64,000 nt of DNA, from NCBI RefSeq assembly GCF_010667575.1, contig NZ_JAABNT010000002.1, positions 372,001-436,000 of the forward strand. Direction: 5' to 3'. This stretch comes from Sulfitobacter sediminilitoris. GTDB lineage: Bacteria > Pseudomonadota > Alphaproteobacteria > Rhodobacterales > Rhodobacteraceae. Numbering within the stretch: the first letter of the stretch is position 1; every line of letters starts with the position of its first letter. Made by a program: the position numbers and the translations under genes. The notes beneath the pieces are model-generated. The model made no database searches and had not been told where the DNA came from. It saw only the letters and a list, made by a program, of their open reading frames with translations. Positions 9,033 to 18,142 of the stretch are shown here, one piece after another.

Positions 9033-9899
9033 TTATGCCCGCACCAGCTTCTCGTAGCTTTCCGCGATATCCCGCGTCAGTGCGCCAACCTCAAAGTTGT
9101 AATCCCCGATTTGGCCCACCGGGGTCACTTCGGCGGCAGTGCCGGTCAGCCAGCATTGCTCAAAGCCTTCCAGTTCTTCGGGCATGATATGCCGCTCGTG
9201 TACTTTGACCTGCTTGTCATTCAGCATGCCAATCACCGTTTGCCGCGTGATCCCGTTCAGAAAGCAATCAGGATCGGGCGTGTGCACTTCGCCGTCTTTG
9301 ACGAAAAAGATGTTCGCGCCAGTCGCTTCTGCCACGTAGCCGCGATAGTCGAACATCATCGCGTCGGAGCAGCCCTTGGCCTCTGCCGCGTGCTTGGACA
9401 TGGTGCAGATCATGTAAAGACCCGCTGCCTTGGCATGGCTGGGAATTGTCTCGGGCGAGGGGCGCTTCCACTTGGAGATGTCCAGTTTCGCGCCCTTCAT
9501 CTTGGCGTCACCGTAATACGCGCCCCATTCCCATGCGGCGATGGCCAAGCGCACAGGATTGCGGGCGGATGCCACGCCCATGTCCTCACCAGCCCCGCGC
9601 CAGGCGATGGCGCGGACATAGGCATCCTGCAAACCCGACGCGGCGAGCGTTGCGACCTTGGCTGCCTCAATCTCGTCCACGGTCCAAGGGATTTCGAAAT
9701 CGATCATCTGCGCAGAGCGCTTGAGACGCTCGGAATGCTCGCGGCTTTTGAAGATCTTGCCGTTGTAGGCCCGCTCGCCCTCGAACACCGATGACGCGTA
9801 GTGCATCGCATGGGTCAGGATATGGACATTGGCGTCACGCCAGTCCACCAGCTTGCCATCCAGCCAGATCTGGCCATCCCGATCATCATATCCCGCCAT
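9033..9899 (-). CDS. ilvE: Branched-chain amino acid aminotransferase
   Basis: A class IV (fold type IV) PLP aminotransferase of 288 residues. Visible family signs are SSVFEGERAYNGKIF near the N-terminus, the SHAKAAGLY segment carrying the PLP lysine, the FDYRGYVAEATGANIFFV motif and the LTGTAAEVTPV phosphate-binding turn. It transfers amino groups between glutamate and the 2-oxo acids of leucine, isoleucine and valine. It is a single-gene unit on the reverse strand with its own strong terminator; the petP promoter is divergent upstream. Its short length is normal for alphaproteobacterial IlvE. Confidence 0.95.
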   Translation of the reverse strand: MAGYDDRDGQIWLDGKLVDWRDANVHILTHAMHYASSVFEGERAYNGKIFKSREHSERLKRSAQMIDFEIPWTVDEIEAAKVATLAASGLQDAYVRAIAWRGAGEDMGVASARNPVRLAIAAWEWGAYYGDAKMKGAKLDISKWKRPSPETIPSHAKAAGLYMICTMSKHAAEAKGCSDAMMFDYRGYVAEATGANIFFVKDGEVHTPDPDCFLNGITRQTVIGMLNDKQVKVHERHIMPEELEGFEQCWLTGTAAEVTPVGQIGDYNFEVGALTRDIAESYEKLVRA

Positions 9900-10002
9900 C
9901 GTACACCCCTTTCGAGTACCAACTATTTTAAGAATGTTGCGCCGCTAGGTCCGGTTCGGACATTTCCTGTCGCAAAAGCTGCGATTCCCTAGCCTTTCAC
10001 CC

Positions 10003-10031
10003 TTGGAGTGTCAACAAGGCTGACATAAACT
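10003..10031 (+). promoter_or_regulatory. Candidate sigma-70-type promoter for petP-petR
   Basis: TTGGAG at 10003-10008 and TAAACT at 10026-10031 are separated by exactly 17 bases and lie about 30 bases before the petP start. The hexamers match the sigma-70 consensus only in part, so this is a suggestion. Confidence 0.4.
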
Positions 10032-10059
10032 GACGCTGAACGAGATGAAGAGGCACGCA

Positions 10060-10572
10060 ATGTCTGACGGACGACAGACTTCCGCTGTCAGGGGCGATAC
10101 GCTGCTCTTTCTGACGGATGAACAGCTGCGGCAAGGCAGCGAGGCGATGTTCTTTGCCTATCGGGGCTTTACCGCCGATCCTGACCGCATTCTTGCCGAT
10201 CTGACCTATGGTCGGGCCCACCACCGGGCGATCCATTTCATCGGGCGCGCGCCGGGCACGACTGTGAACAACCTGCTGAATATTCTCGGTGTTACGAAAC
10301 AGTCCCTCAATCGTGTGTTGCGCACTTTGATCTCTGATGGTCTGGTCGAAAGCAGGGTAGGGCGGAACGATAAAAGGGAGCGGCACTTGCATTTGACGGA
10401 CGAAGGCCGTGCCTTGGAACAGAAACTGTCCGATGCCCAGCGCGCGCGCCTGCGTGCCGCGTTTCGCGAGGCCGGACCCGAAGCCGTCGCAGGTTTCCGC
10501 ACCGTTCTTGAGGCGATGATGGATCCCGAAATGCGCGCCAGCTATGCAAAGCTCAGGGAGACCGGCCAGTGA
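10060..10572 (+). CDS. petP: MarR-family regulator, PetP-like
   Basis: A 170-residue MarR-type winged-helix protein. The DNA-binding part is visible as TTVNNLLNILGVTKQSLNRV (helix-turn-helix, residues about 67-86) followed by the wing SRVGRNDKRERHLHLTDEG. An in-frame ATG at 10045 exists, but AAGAGG just before ATG 10060 favours the shorter start. Its neighbour, overlapping by 4 bp, is an OmpR-type response regulator; this order is that of petP-petR, described in Rhodobacter capsulatus upstream of the cytochrome bc1 genes. The symbol rests on this arrangement and the protein types. Confidence 0.8.
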   Translation: MSDGRQTSAVRGDTLLFLTDEQLRQGSEAMFFAYRGFTADPDRILADLTYGRAHHRAIHFIGRAPGTTVNNLLNILGVTKQSLNRVLRTLISDGLVESRVGRNDKRERHLHLTDEGRALEQKLSDAQRARLRAAFREAGPEAVAGFRTVLEAMMDPEMRASYAKLRETGQ

Positions 10573-11270
10573 GCGAGATGGACTCACACCTGCTGATCGT
10601 CGACGATGATGAGCGGATCCGCACCCTCTTGCAAAAATTCCTGATCCGCAACGGTTTCCTTGTCACAGCCGCACGCGATGCTGCCCACGCAAGGCGCATT
10701 CTGTCAGGCCTCGACTTTGACCTGATCGTGCTGGACGTGATGATGCCGGGCGAAGACGGGTTGGCCCTGACCGCGAGCTTGCGCGAGACCATGCAGACGC
10801 CAATCCTCTTGCTGACCGCCAAGGGCGAAACAGACAACCGGATCGAAGGGTTGGAAGCGGGGGCGGATGATTACCTCGCCAAACCGTTTGAACCCAAGGA
10901 GCTGCTTCTGAGGATCAATGCAATCCTGCGGCGGATGCCCGATACGAGTGCGGAAGACACCGCGCCCAAGGTCCTGTCGCTGGGTGCCATCCGGTACGAC
11001 ATGGAGCGGGGAGAGATGTGGCAGGGCGACGATCTGGTGCGCCTGACGGCCACAGAAATTCAACTTATGAAAATATTCGCTGCCCAAGTTGGAGAGCCGC
11101 TGAGCCGTGCGAAACTGGTCGAGGAGTTGGGCCGGGATCGGGGACAGGCGCAGGAACGCGCGGTGGACGTGCAGATCACCCGGCTGCGGCGCAAGATCGA
11201 GGAAAACCCGAAACAGCCACGCTACCTTCAGACTGTTCGCGGCGCTGGCTATATGTTGGAAACGGATTAG
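10569..11270 (+). CDS. petR: OmpR-type response regulator, PetR-like
   Basis: A 233-residue two-domain response regulator. The receiver domain has the acidic pocket (VDDDE), the phosphoryl-acceptor Asp in LIVLDVMMPGEDG and the conserved Lys in YLAKPFEP. The C-terminal winged helix (LTATEIQLMKIFA, VDVQITRLRRKIE, TVRGAGYML) is OmpR/PhoB-like. The GTG start overlaps the petP stop (GTGA), indicating translational coupling. No histidine kinase is next to it, as in the R. capsulatus locus where PetR is also without a linked kinase. In contrast to that organism, petABC does not follow here. Confidence 0.85.
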   Translation: MSEMDSHLLIVDDDERIRTLLQKFLIRNGFLVTAARDAAHARRILSGLDFDLIVLDVMMPGEDGLALTASLRETMQTPILLLTAKGETDNRIEGLEAGADDYLAKPFEPKELLLRINAILRRMPDTSAEDTAPKVLSLGAIRYDMERGEMWQGDDLVRLTATEIQLMKIFAAQVGEPLSRAKLVEELGRDRGQAQERAVDVQITRLRRKIEENPKQPRYLQTVRGAGYMLETD

Positions 11271-11397
11271 CAACAGCCGACCCGGGTCAGAGGCACGAAA
11301 GGTAAAGAGAGCCGGAAAAGAGATACAGCCGCACATCTGGAAGCCAGTGGCGATCCCCGTTATGGGTGGACAGTGAGTTTTGATGTGAGGCGCTGTG

Positions 11398-11640
11398 ATG
11401 GCTGATACACCGATTGAAGAGATGAACTTTGAAACTGCCATGGCGGAGCTTGAAAAGGTTCTGGGCCAGTTGGAACGCGGCGATGTAGCACTGGATGAAA
11501 GCATCGCGCTTTATGAACGTGGTGCCGCGCTGAAGGCGCGCTGTGAGACCAAGCTGAAAGAAGCCGAAGAGAAGGTCGCCGCAATCACGCTGGACGGTGA
11601 TGGCAACCCCGTTGGCACCAAACCTGTCGAAGGGTTGTAA
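11398..11640 (+). CDS. xseB: Exodeoxyribonuclease VII small subunit
   Basis: An 80-residue protein with the family features: NFETAMAELEKVLGQLERGDVALDESIALYERG and a second helix ALKARCETKLKEAEEKV. XseB binds XseA to form the ATP-independent single-strand exonuclease. ATG 11398 is chosen over the GTG three bases before it because GAGG lies 7 bases upstream. It begins the xseB-ispA-dxs order common in proteobacteria; ispA starts 6 bases after its stop, so the genes are clearly co-transcribed. Confidence 0.93.
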   Translation: MADTPIEEMNFETAMAELEKVLGQLERGDVALDESIALYERGAALKARCETKLKEAEEKVAAITLDGDGNPVGTKPVEGL

Positions 11641-11645
11641 GCACC

Positions 11646-12512
11646 TTGTTTCGCGAACGGCTGGAGAAAGCGCAGGCAGCGGTTGCTGCCCAGTTTGACC
11701 ATGTGCTGGCGCAGATGGACGATGTCCCTGTCGTTCGGGCTATGGCTCATGCGACCCATGGGGGCAAACGTCTGCGGGGGTTTCTGGCGCTGGAAACCGC
11801 CCGGTTGCACGGAATAGAACCCGCTGCCGCGATCTGGCCTGCCACCGCGATCGAGACGCTGCACGCCTATTCACTGGTGCACGATGACATGCCTTGCATG
11901 GACGACGATGACCTCAGACGCGGGCTTCCCACCGTGCACCGCAAATGGGACGAGGCAACAGCCGTGCTTGCCGGTGATGCCCTGCAATCCCTCGCATTCG
12001 AGATGGTCACAGCACCGGAAGTGGGTCCGGGTGATGTGCGCGCGAAATTGGCCCGTACCCTTGCGATCGCCGCTGGCGCGCAGGGAATGGTTCTGGGCCA
12101 AGCGCTTGATATCGCAGCTGAAACAGCGACGGTGCCACTGACGCTTGAGGAAATCACCGCGCTACAGCAGGGCAAGACCGGTGCATTGATTGGGTGGTCT
12201 GCGATGGTGGGCCCCCGCATGGCGGGCGATGATACCGCACCTCTCGCGGCCTATGCCACGGCACTTGGCCTCGCCTTCCAGATTGCCGACGACATCCTTG
12301 ATGTCGAAGGTGATGCGGACACCGTTGGCAAGGCCACCGGTAAGGACGCGGACGCAGGCAAGGCGACCTTCGTCTCCCTGCTTGGCCTCGACGGTGCCAA
12401 AAGCCGCGCGGCGGACCTCGTGCAATCTGCCTGCGATGCACTAAGTATTTACGGTAAAGATGGAGAAACACTTCGGGATGCCGCGCGTTTCGTCGTTGCA
12501 CGAAAAAGCTGA
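11646..12512 (+). CDS. ispA: Polyprenyl (farnesyl/geranylgeranyl) diphosphate synthase
   Basis: A trans-prenyltransferase of 288 residues starting at TTG 11646. Both aspartate-rich motifs are present: first [14 protein letters not shown] (with the two-residue insertion typical of bacterial FPP synthases) and second DDILDVEGD. The GGKRLRGFL segment near the N-terminus binds the substrate pyrophosphate. It condenses IPP with allylic diphosphates to make farnesyl or geranylgeranyl diphosphate for quinones, carotenoids and undecaprenyl phosphate. It lies between xseB and dxs, giving a compact isoprenoid block. Confidence 0.93.
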   Translation: MFRERLEKAQAAVAAQFDHVLAQMDDVPVVRAMAHATHGGKRLRGFLALETARLHGIEPAAAIWPATAIETLHAYSLVHDDMPCMDDDDLRRGLPTVHRKWDEATAVLAGDALQSLAFEMVTAPEVGPGDVRAKLARTLAIAAGAQGMVLGQALDIAAETATVPLTLEEITALQQGKTGALIGWSAMVGPRMAGDDTAPLAAYATALGLAFQIADDILDVEGDADTVGKATGKDADAGKATFVSLLGLDGAKSRAADLVQSACDALSIYGKDGETLRDAARFVVARKS

Positions 12513-12522
12513 GAGACTGAAA

Positions 12523-14451
12523 ATGACCGACCGACCCAATACACCATTGCTGGACCGTGTGGCGCGTCCTGCCGACCTCAAGCAGTTTTCAGATGCAGAA
12601 CTGATTAGGCTGGCACATGAGGTGCGCAACGAAACAGTATCGGCAGTTTCGGTCACCGGTGGGCATCTGGGCGCGGGTCTGGGCGTGGTCGAATTGACCG
12701 TGGCGCTGCACGCGGTATTTGACACGCCGCGTGACAAGATCATCTGGGATGTGGGCCACCAGTGCTACCCGCATAAAATCCTGACCGAACGTCGAGACCG
12801 TATTCGCACGCTGCGGCAAAAGGATGGTTTGTCTGGTTTCACCAAACGATCCGAATCTCCGTACGATCCCTTTGGCGCGGCGCATTCTTCTACTTCGATC
12901 TCGGCTGCATTGGGATTTGCCGTGGCCCGGGATCTGGGCGGCGTGCCCCCCGAGGGCGCGGGGGATGCGATTGCCGTCATCGGCGACGGTTCCATGTCGG
13001 CTGGCATGGCCTATGAGGCGATGAACAATGCAGGTCACCTTGGCAAGCGTCTGATCGTGATCCTGAATGACAATGAGATGTCGATCGCCCCGCCAGTGGG
13101 CGCGATGTCGAGCTATCTTAGCCGTCTATACGCAGAGGAGCCGTTTCAGGAGTTGAAAGCTGCCGCCAAGGGGGCTGTCAGCCTGTTGCCAGAACCCTTT
13201 CGCGAAGGGGCCAAGCGCGCCAAGGATATGCTGAAAGGGATGGCCGTTGGCGGAACCCTGTTTGAACAACTTGGGTTTTCCTATCTTGGTCCGATTGATG
13301 GCCATGACATGGATCAGCTTTTGCCGGTTCTGCGCACTGTGAAACAGCGCGCCACGGGACCAATCCTGATCCATGTTCTGACCAAAAAGGGCAAAGGCTA
13401 TGGCCCCGCCGAGAAGGCGCGCGACAAGGGGCATGGTGTATCCAAGTTCAACGTGGTGACAGGCGAGCAAAAGAAAGCGCCGTCAAACGCGCCAAGCTAT
13501 ACGTCTGTCTTTGCGCAGAGCCTGCTTGAAGAGGCTGCAAGAGACGACAAGATATGCGCCATCACGGCCGCCATGCCAGATGGAACGGGCCTTAACCTCT
13601 TTGCCGAACGCTACCCGTCTCGCTGCTTTGATGTCGGCATCGCGGAACAGCATGGCGTCACCTTTAGTGCCGCCCTTGCCGCGGGCGGTATGAAACCGTT
13701 CTGCGCGATGTATTCGACCTTCTTGCAGCGCGGCTATGACCAAGTTGTGCATGACGTTGCAATTCAACGCTTGCCTGTGCGTTTCGCCATTGACCGTGCC
13801 GGTCTGGTGGGCGCTGACGGTGCCACCCACGCAGGTGCATTTGACGTGGCCTATCTGGCGAACCTGCCCGGTTTCGTCGTAATGGCCGCCGCTGACGAGG
13901 CAGAGTTAAAGCATATGGTTGCCACAGCCGCAGCTCATGACGATGGTCCCATCGCCTTTCGTTTTCCACGTGGCGAGGGCAAGGGCGTTGACATGCCCGA
14001 ACGCGGCACACCGCTTGAGATTGGCAAGGGGCGCATCATTGCTGAAGGCTCACGCGTTGCAATCCTGTCCTTCGGCACCCGCCTGGCGGAGGTTGAAGCG
14101 GCGGCAGAAGCGCTCAGCGCAAAAGGCATCACGCCAACGATTGCAGACGCCCGGTTTGCCAAGCCGCTGGACCGGGATATGATCCTTGATCTGGCTGCAA
14201 ATCATGAAGCGCTGATCACGATCGAAGAAGGGGCCGTGGGCGGCTTCGGCTCGCATGTGGCGCAGTTGCTGTCTGATGAAGGCGTATTCGATCATGGACT
14301 CAAGTATCGGTCCATGGTGCTGCCCGACATCTTTATTGATCAGGCATCACCGGCCGACATGTACGCCGTCGCTGGCATGAATGCTGAGCATATCGAGGCA
14401 AAGGTACTGGATGTTCTGGGCATCGCGCAGATCGGTCAGCAGACGGCGTAA
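12523..14451 (+). CDS. dxs: 1-deoxy-D-xylulose-5-phosphate synthase
   Basis: The 642-residue enzyme makes DXP from pyruvate and glyceraldehyde 3-phosphate with thiamine diphosphate, the first step of the MEP pathway. Conserved parts include the [17 protein letters not shown] segment, [14 protein letters not shown], the ThDP motif [18 protein letters not shown], and the C-terminal [17 protein letters not shown] loop. An upstream ATG at 12460 in frame would overlap ispA; ATG 12523 gives the usual [13 protein letters not shown] start and family length. It is the last gene of the xseB-ispA-dxs unit and converges with the ion channel gene 24 bp away. Confidence 0.96.
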   Translation: MTDRPNTPLLDRVARPADLKQFSDAELIRLAHEVRNETVSAVSVTGGHLGAGLGVVELTVALHAVFDTPRDKIIWDVGHQCYPHKILTERRDRIRTLRQKDGLSGFTKRSESPYDPFGAAHSSTSISAALGFAVARDLGGVPPEGAGDAIAVIGDGSMSAGMAYEAMNNAGHLGKRLIVILNDNEMSIAPPVGAMSSYLSRLYAEEPFQELKAAAKGAVSLLPEPFREGAKRAKDMLKGMAVGGTLFEQLGFSYLGPIDGHDMDQLLPVLRTVKQRATGPILIHVLTKKGKGYGPAEKARDKGHGVSKFNVVTGEQKKAPSNAPSYTSVFAQSLLEEAARDDKICAITAAMPDGTGLNLFAERYPSRCFDVGIAEQHGVTFSAALAAGGMKPFCAMYSTFLQRGYDQVVHDVAIQRLPVRFAIDRAGLVGADGATHAGAFDVAYLANLPGFVVMAAADEAELKHMVATAAAHDDGPIAFRFPRGEGKGVDMPERGTPLEIGKGRIIAEGSRVAILSFGTRLAEVEAAAEALSAKGITPTIADARFAKPLDRDMILDLAANHEALITIEEGAVGGFGSHVAQLLSDEGVFDHGLKYRSMVLPDIFIDQASPADMYAVAGMNAEHIEAKVLDVLGIAQIGQQTA

Positions 14452-14475
14452 TCCGGCAGGATGTTCTGTCCGTTT

Positions 14476-15318
14476 TCAGCTTTCCTCGCGCTGCTCCAAT
14501 AGGCGATCCAGACGCGCCTCAATCGCAGCCAGCCGTGTCGCGACGTCCTCACGGTAAGCGTCTGTGTCCGCATTGCTTTCTTCTGCATGCGCATCCTGCA
14601 TTGAGTTCACGATCAGACCGACCAGCAGGTTCACGACAGCAAACGTCGTCACGATGATGAAGGGTACGAAAAACATCCACGCGTAGGGATGAATCTCCAT
14701 CACCGGGCGAACGATGCCCATCGACCAGCTTTCCAGCGTCATGATCTGAAACAGGGAATAAAGTGAGCTGCCAAGCGTGCCAAACCAGTTGGGAAAGGTC
14801 TCTGCAAACAGCTTTGTCGCGATCACCGCCCCGATGTAGAACACCAATGCCATCAGCAAAAAGACCGAGGCCATGCCCGGTATCGCGGTCACAAACCCTT
14901 CGACCACGCGCCGTAAACGCGGTGCCGTGGACACAAGCCGCAAGACCCGCAAGATGCGCAGCGCACGCAGGGCGGACAGACCTTGTGTCGCGGGAACCAA
15001 AGATATCGCCACGATCACGAAATCGAAAATGTTCCAACCGTCGCGAAAGAACCGCAAACGGTAGACAAACATTTTCGCCAGCAATTCCAGAACAAAGATG
15101 CCCAGACAAATCGTGTCCAATGCAACCAGAACCGGCCCGATGGCACCCATAAGTGTTTTCGATGTCTCCATCCCCAGCAGGATCGCGTTGACCACGATAA
15201 CGGTCATGATGAAATCGCTAAAGCGGGCCGTCTCGATAAGGGTCTTCAGTTTCTGCTGCACGGGTGTGATCCGGTTTGTGACTTTTGCGCCTATATGATC
15301 GCAGTCCTTCGGCGGCAC
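14476..15318 (-). CDS. NavBac-type voltage-gated ion channel
   Basis: A 280-residue six-helix ion channel subunit that would assemble as a tetramer. The voltage sensor S4 has arginines every third residue (R118, R121, R124, R127), and the pore carries a TLESWS selectivity filter (194-199), the form found in bacterial sodium channels such as those of marine alphaproteobacteria. S6 (about 215-240) is followed by a short helical tail rich in charged residues and leucines (257-278), typical of the C-terminal coiled coil. The start is GTG 15318. It converges with dxs; sodium conductance is a family inference. Confidence 0.9.
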   Translation of the reverse strand: MPPKDCDHIGAKVTNRITPVQQKLKTLIETARFSDFIMTVIVVNAILLGMETSKTLMGAIGPVLVALDTICLGIFVLELLAKMFVYRLRFFRDGWNIFDFVIVAISLVPATQGLSALRALRILRVLRLVSTAPRLRRVVEGFVTAIPGMASVFLLMALVFYIGAVIATKLFAETFPNWFGTLGSSLYSLFQIMTLESWSMGIVRPVMEIHPYAWMFFVPFIIVTTFAVVNLLVGLIVNSMQDAHAEESNADTDAYREDVATRLAAIEARLDRLLEQREES

Positions 15319-15330
15319 AAGCGCAGCTGT

Positions 15331-15915
15331 TTAGATCAGAAAAACGAAGGTCGCGGCCATGCTGGCCCCGACAACGCCATATCCCGCAAGCACATAAATG
15401 CCGTCCCGCGTGATCAGGCCAAGCGACATCAAGGAAATCGTCCCCGCGCCAAATGACGTAAAGAAGGGCAGTATTTCCAGCAATGGCCAGGTCAGCGGAA
15501 TGACAACGCAAATCAGCAGGGTAATCCATCGCATGGGCCCTGCGGTCAGGAACCGCAACCGTGCGTGCGAATGACGGTCCACCCACGCGCAGGGCTTTCG
15601 CATCCAGCCCACCGCCCCAAGAACCCGTTTCGACGATAGCTGAAACTGCAAAAGCTTTTGTGGCAGCCAAAGACGCCTGCGACCAAAGAGGGCCTGCATA
15701 GACAAGGTCACAATAAGAAGCGCCGCGATGGTCGGCGTTCCGGGAATGCCCGACAACGGGGATACCAGCAGCAAAGCGATCAGCAGGATAAACGGGGTGA
15801 TCGCCCGGTCGCCAAACTCCTCTATGATGTCCGCGATAGACACGGTTTCCGCACGGGCGGCATGTGCCACGCCGTCCAGCAGATGGGTCAGTGTCTTGTC
15901 GTTCTCATCTGACAT
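15331..15915 (-). CDS. ExoD-family membrane protein
   Basis: A 194-residue protein with the arrangement of ExoD-like proteins: a soluble N-terminal helix (TLTHLLDGV), a FGDRAITPFILLIALLLVSPLSGIPG segment, then further helices ending in GISMAATFVFLI-like hydrophobic stretches. The longer upstream frame is a shadow; ATG 15915 is right at the beginning of the homologous region. ExoD was named from exopolysaccharide-defective Rhizobium mutants, but the molecular activity is not known. It lies between an epimerase gene (ending 7 bp upstream) and the ion channel gene, and a nearby glycosyltransferase makes an envelope role plausible. Confidence 0.82.
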   Translation of the reverse strand: MSDENDKTLTHLLDGVAHAARAETVSIADIIEEFGDRAITPFILLIALLLVSPLSGIPGTPTIAALLIVTLSMQALFGRRRLWLPQKLLQFQLSSKRVLGAVGWMRKPCAWVDRHSHARLRFLTAGPMRWITLLICVVIPLTWPLLEILPFFTSFGAGTISLMSLGLITRDGIYVLAGYGVVGASMAATFVFLI

Positions 15916-15922
15916 GGTTGCC

Positions 15923-16783
15923 TTAAGTTGTGGTATCTTTGTCCAGTATCGCGGCAAGCCCGGCCCGATAAGTGGCGTATTTGGGTTCCCAGCCCAACGC
16001 TTGCTTGATCCGGTCGTTCCGTACCTTCTTGCTTTCAGCATAGAAGCTGCGCGCCATCGGTGACATTTCGGCGCTCTCGAAATCGACCTTTTCCGGCAGT
16101 GGGGCGCCAAGCAGCTCCGCTGCATGGGTGATGACATCCTGCGGCGGCGCCGGGTCATCGTCACACAGATTATATATGGCACCGGGTGTCGGCTGCGCCA
16201 TCGACAGATCAAGCGCCTGCGCAATATCTTCCACGTGTATCCTGCTAAAGAACTGTCCTTTCTTGATGATCCGCCGTGCGCTGCCATCGCGAACCTTGGC
16301 AAACGGACCACGGCCCGGACCGTAGATACCCGCCAATCTGAAGATGTGCAGTGGCAGGTCAGGAATAGCCTGCCAAGCAGCCTCAGCATCGATCCTTTTC
16401 TGCCCACGTTTGGTTGTGGCAGTCAGCGGCGTGTCTTCGTCCACCCAATCCCCCTGATGGTCGCCGTAAACTCCGGTTGTTGAAAGATATCCAACCCATT
16501 CCAGTCTGGGCGCAATCTGACTGACCTGATCCTTCAACGCGTTCAGAGCCGGATCACCTTCCGGCCCCGGCCCCGCAGAGATCAACAGGTGGGATGCCTG
16601 CTGCAGCTGCTCCGACACGTCTGTACCCGGCCAAAGCATCGGCTCAACCCCGGTTTCCGAGATGCCTTCCAGCTTTTCAGGGCTGCGGGTGGTTCCGATG
16701 ATGCGCCAACCCTTGACGATCAACCTTTCGGCCAGCGCACGCGCACTGTACCCGTGTCCAAAAGAAAATAGCACCTTATCCAT
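15923..16783 (-). CDS. NAD-dependent epimerase/dehydratase-like SDR (YeeZ type)
   Basis: A 286-residue extended-SDR protein. It begins MDKVLFSFGHGYSARAL, with a degenerate dinucleotide-binding glycine motif (GHGYSA), continues with YLSTTGVYGDHQGDWVDE (STTGVYG is the family's substrate-site segment), FRLAGIYGPGRGPF, and IHVEDIAQAL, then YNLCDDDPAP. These are shared with YeeZ/nucleoside-sugar epimerase relatives; no canonical YxxxK is obvious and the substrate is unknown. ATG 16783 is preferred to the upstream frame start. It sits directly before the ExoD-like gene and after a glycosyltransferase. Confidence 0.83.
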   Translation of the reverse strand: MDKVLFSFGHGYSARALAERLIVKGWRIIGTTRSPEKLEGISETGVEPMLWPGTDVSEQLQQASHLLISAGPGPEGDPALNALKDQVSQIAPRLEWVGYLSTTGVYGDHQGDWVDEDTPLTATTKRGQKRIDAEAAWQAIPDLPLHIFRLAGIYGPGRGPFAKVRDGSARRIIKKGQFFSRIHVEDIAQALDLSMAQPTPGAIYNLCDDDPAPPQDVITHAAELLGAPLPEKVDFESAEMSPMARSFYAESKKVRNDRIKQALGWEPKYATYRAGLAAILDKDTTT

Positions 16784-16825
16784 CTGCCTAAAGTGGACCT
16801 GCGCGTCCGATCCCACAAGAGGGTA

Positions 16826-18076
16826 TCATGGCATCTTGATATGCTTTTCGGCAGAAACCAGCGCGTTGATCTGGGCGATGTGTTCAGGCAAGCACTTCGT
16901 CAGAAAGTCATACTCCTGAACGACATGCGCCCTTGCTGCCTGTCCCAGATCCGAGAAATCGTCAGGCTTCGCCAGGACATCTATAACCTGACGGGCCAGC
17001 GCCTCGCGATCGAAGAAATCCACCAACAGACCTGTTTGCCCATGAGTCACCGCCTCGCGCACCGGGGCGACGTCAGAGGCAACAATAGTTGCACCCATCG
17101 ACATTGATTCAAGCAAGGACCACGACAGAACGAACGGCATCGTCAGATAAACGTGACAACGGCTGAGTTGGATAAGCTTCTGGTAGTCAGGATAGGGAAT
17201 CCGGCCAAGGAAATGCAGACGGCTCCAGTCCAGTTGATCACCGACTTCCGCTTCCATTTCACCACGCAGCCCCCGCGGATCAGTGCTCTTGCCCCCGTAA
17301 GACACCTCGTTCCCACCAACAATCAGCACACGCGCATTGGGCCTTTCGCGCATGATCTGCGGTAGCGCCCGCATAAAGACATGGAAACCGCGCGCGCGTT
17401 CAAGGTTACGGGCTACATATGTCAGCACCTCATCATCGCGGGTCAGCGGATGGTCAAGCCGTCCCAGCTTGAGCTCCACATCAGGGTTGGGCCGCAGCTT
17501 GTCTGTACGAATGCCATCGTGGCAAACATACATCCGGTCATGAAAACTGGCTGGAAAGCGGTCGCGCTGCCAGATGGTCGGGCAATGACCCTGATCAACG
17601 GTTTCGATGTTCGCCAGTGGCACCGCATTCCGTGCATGCATCAAAAACGGTGCATGATCCGACACTGTTTCTTCGGGGTCGAACCCGACCAAACCACCTT
17701 CGATGTTATAATAATACTCAAAAAATCCGATGATCGGGACGTCGGGCCAGACTTGCTTGAAAAAGGTCAATTCGCCCCAGCCGATATGGCCGATCACGAT
17801 ATCGGGTTTGAACCCTTCTTCGCTTTCCATGCGCCGTGCCGCCATCGCCGCGCCAAAGCCGGCACCGGTCGCCTCTTCCCAGACCTTTGACAGACCATAG
17901 GCATCCTTGGCCGGCTTGCGGTGCGCCTTGTAAATCCGCGTTTCAACGCCTGCGAAATTGGGCGCGTCCTTTCTCTGGGTCAGGAAATAGATCCGATGCC
18001 CGCCTTGCGCAGCCAGCCATTGCACCAGCTCACGATACTGGCCGGGCATATTTTGATGCACAAACAGGATATTCAT
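16826..18076 (-). CDS. Glycosyltransferase family 4-type
   Basis: A 416-residue GT-B glycosyltransferase. The N-terminal domain starts MNILFVHQNMPGQYREL; the C-terminal donor-binding domain has VARNLERARGFHVFMRAL, RVLIVGG, and the ESMSMGATIVASDVAPVREAV signature with the acidic EX7E-like motif, ending in GQTGLLVDFFDREAL. The HQNxPGQxR beginning is typical of a subgroup that is common in alphaproteobacteria and whose acceptor is unknown. It may act on a lipid or capsule polysaccharide. It is in line with, but 42 bp from, the epimerase gene. Confidence 0.88.
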   Translation of the reverse strand: MNILFVHQNMPGQYRELVQWLAAQGGHRIYFLTQRKDAPNFAGVETRIYKAHRKPAKDAYGLSKVWEEATGAGFGAAMAARRMESEEGFKPDIVIGHIGWGELTFFKQVWPDVPIIGFFEYYYNIEGGLVGFDPEETVSDHAPFLMHARNAVPLANIETVDQGHCPTIWQRDRFPASFHDRMYVCHDGIRTDKLRPNPDVELKLGRLDHPLTRDDEVLTYVARNLERARGFHVFMRALPQIMRERPNARVLIVGGNEVSYGGKSTDPRGLRGEMEAEVGDQLDWSRLHFLGRIPYPDYQKLIQLSRCHVYLTMPFVLSWSLLESMSMGATIVASDVAPVREAVTHGQTGLLVDFFDREALARQVIDVLAKPDDFSDLGQAARAHVVQEYDFLTKCLPEHIAQINALVSAEKHIKMP

Positions 18077-18142
18077 TAACAGAACCTTAGCTGACTGGTG
18101 TTAACGATTGGTTAACCAATCCGACAAACCCGGCGCGACGCG

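Noticed and set aside
11271..11397. Histidine kinase partner for petR
   Set aside because: The gap holds only 126 bp and xseB follows; there is no kinase.
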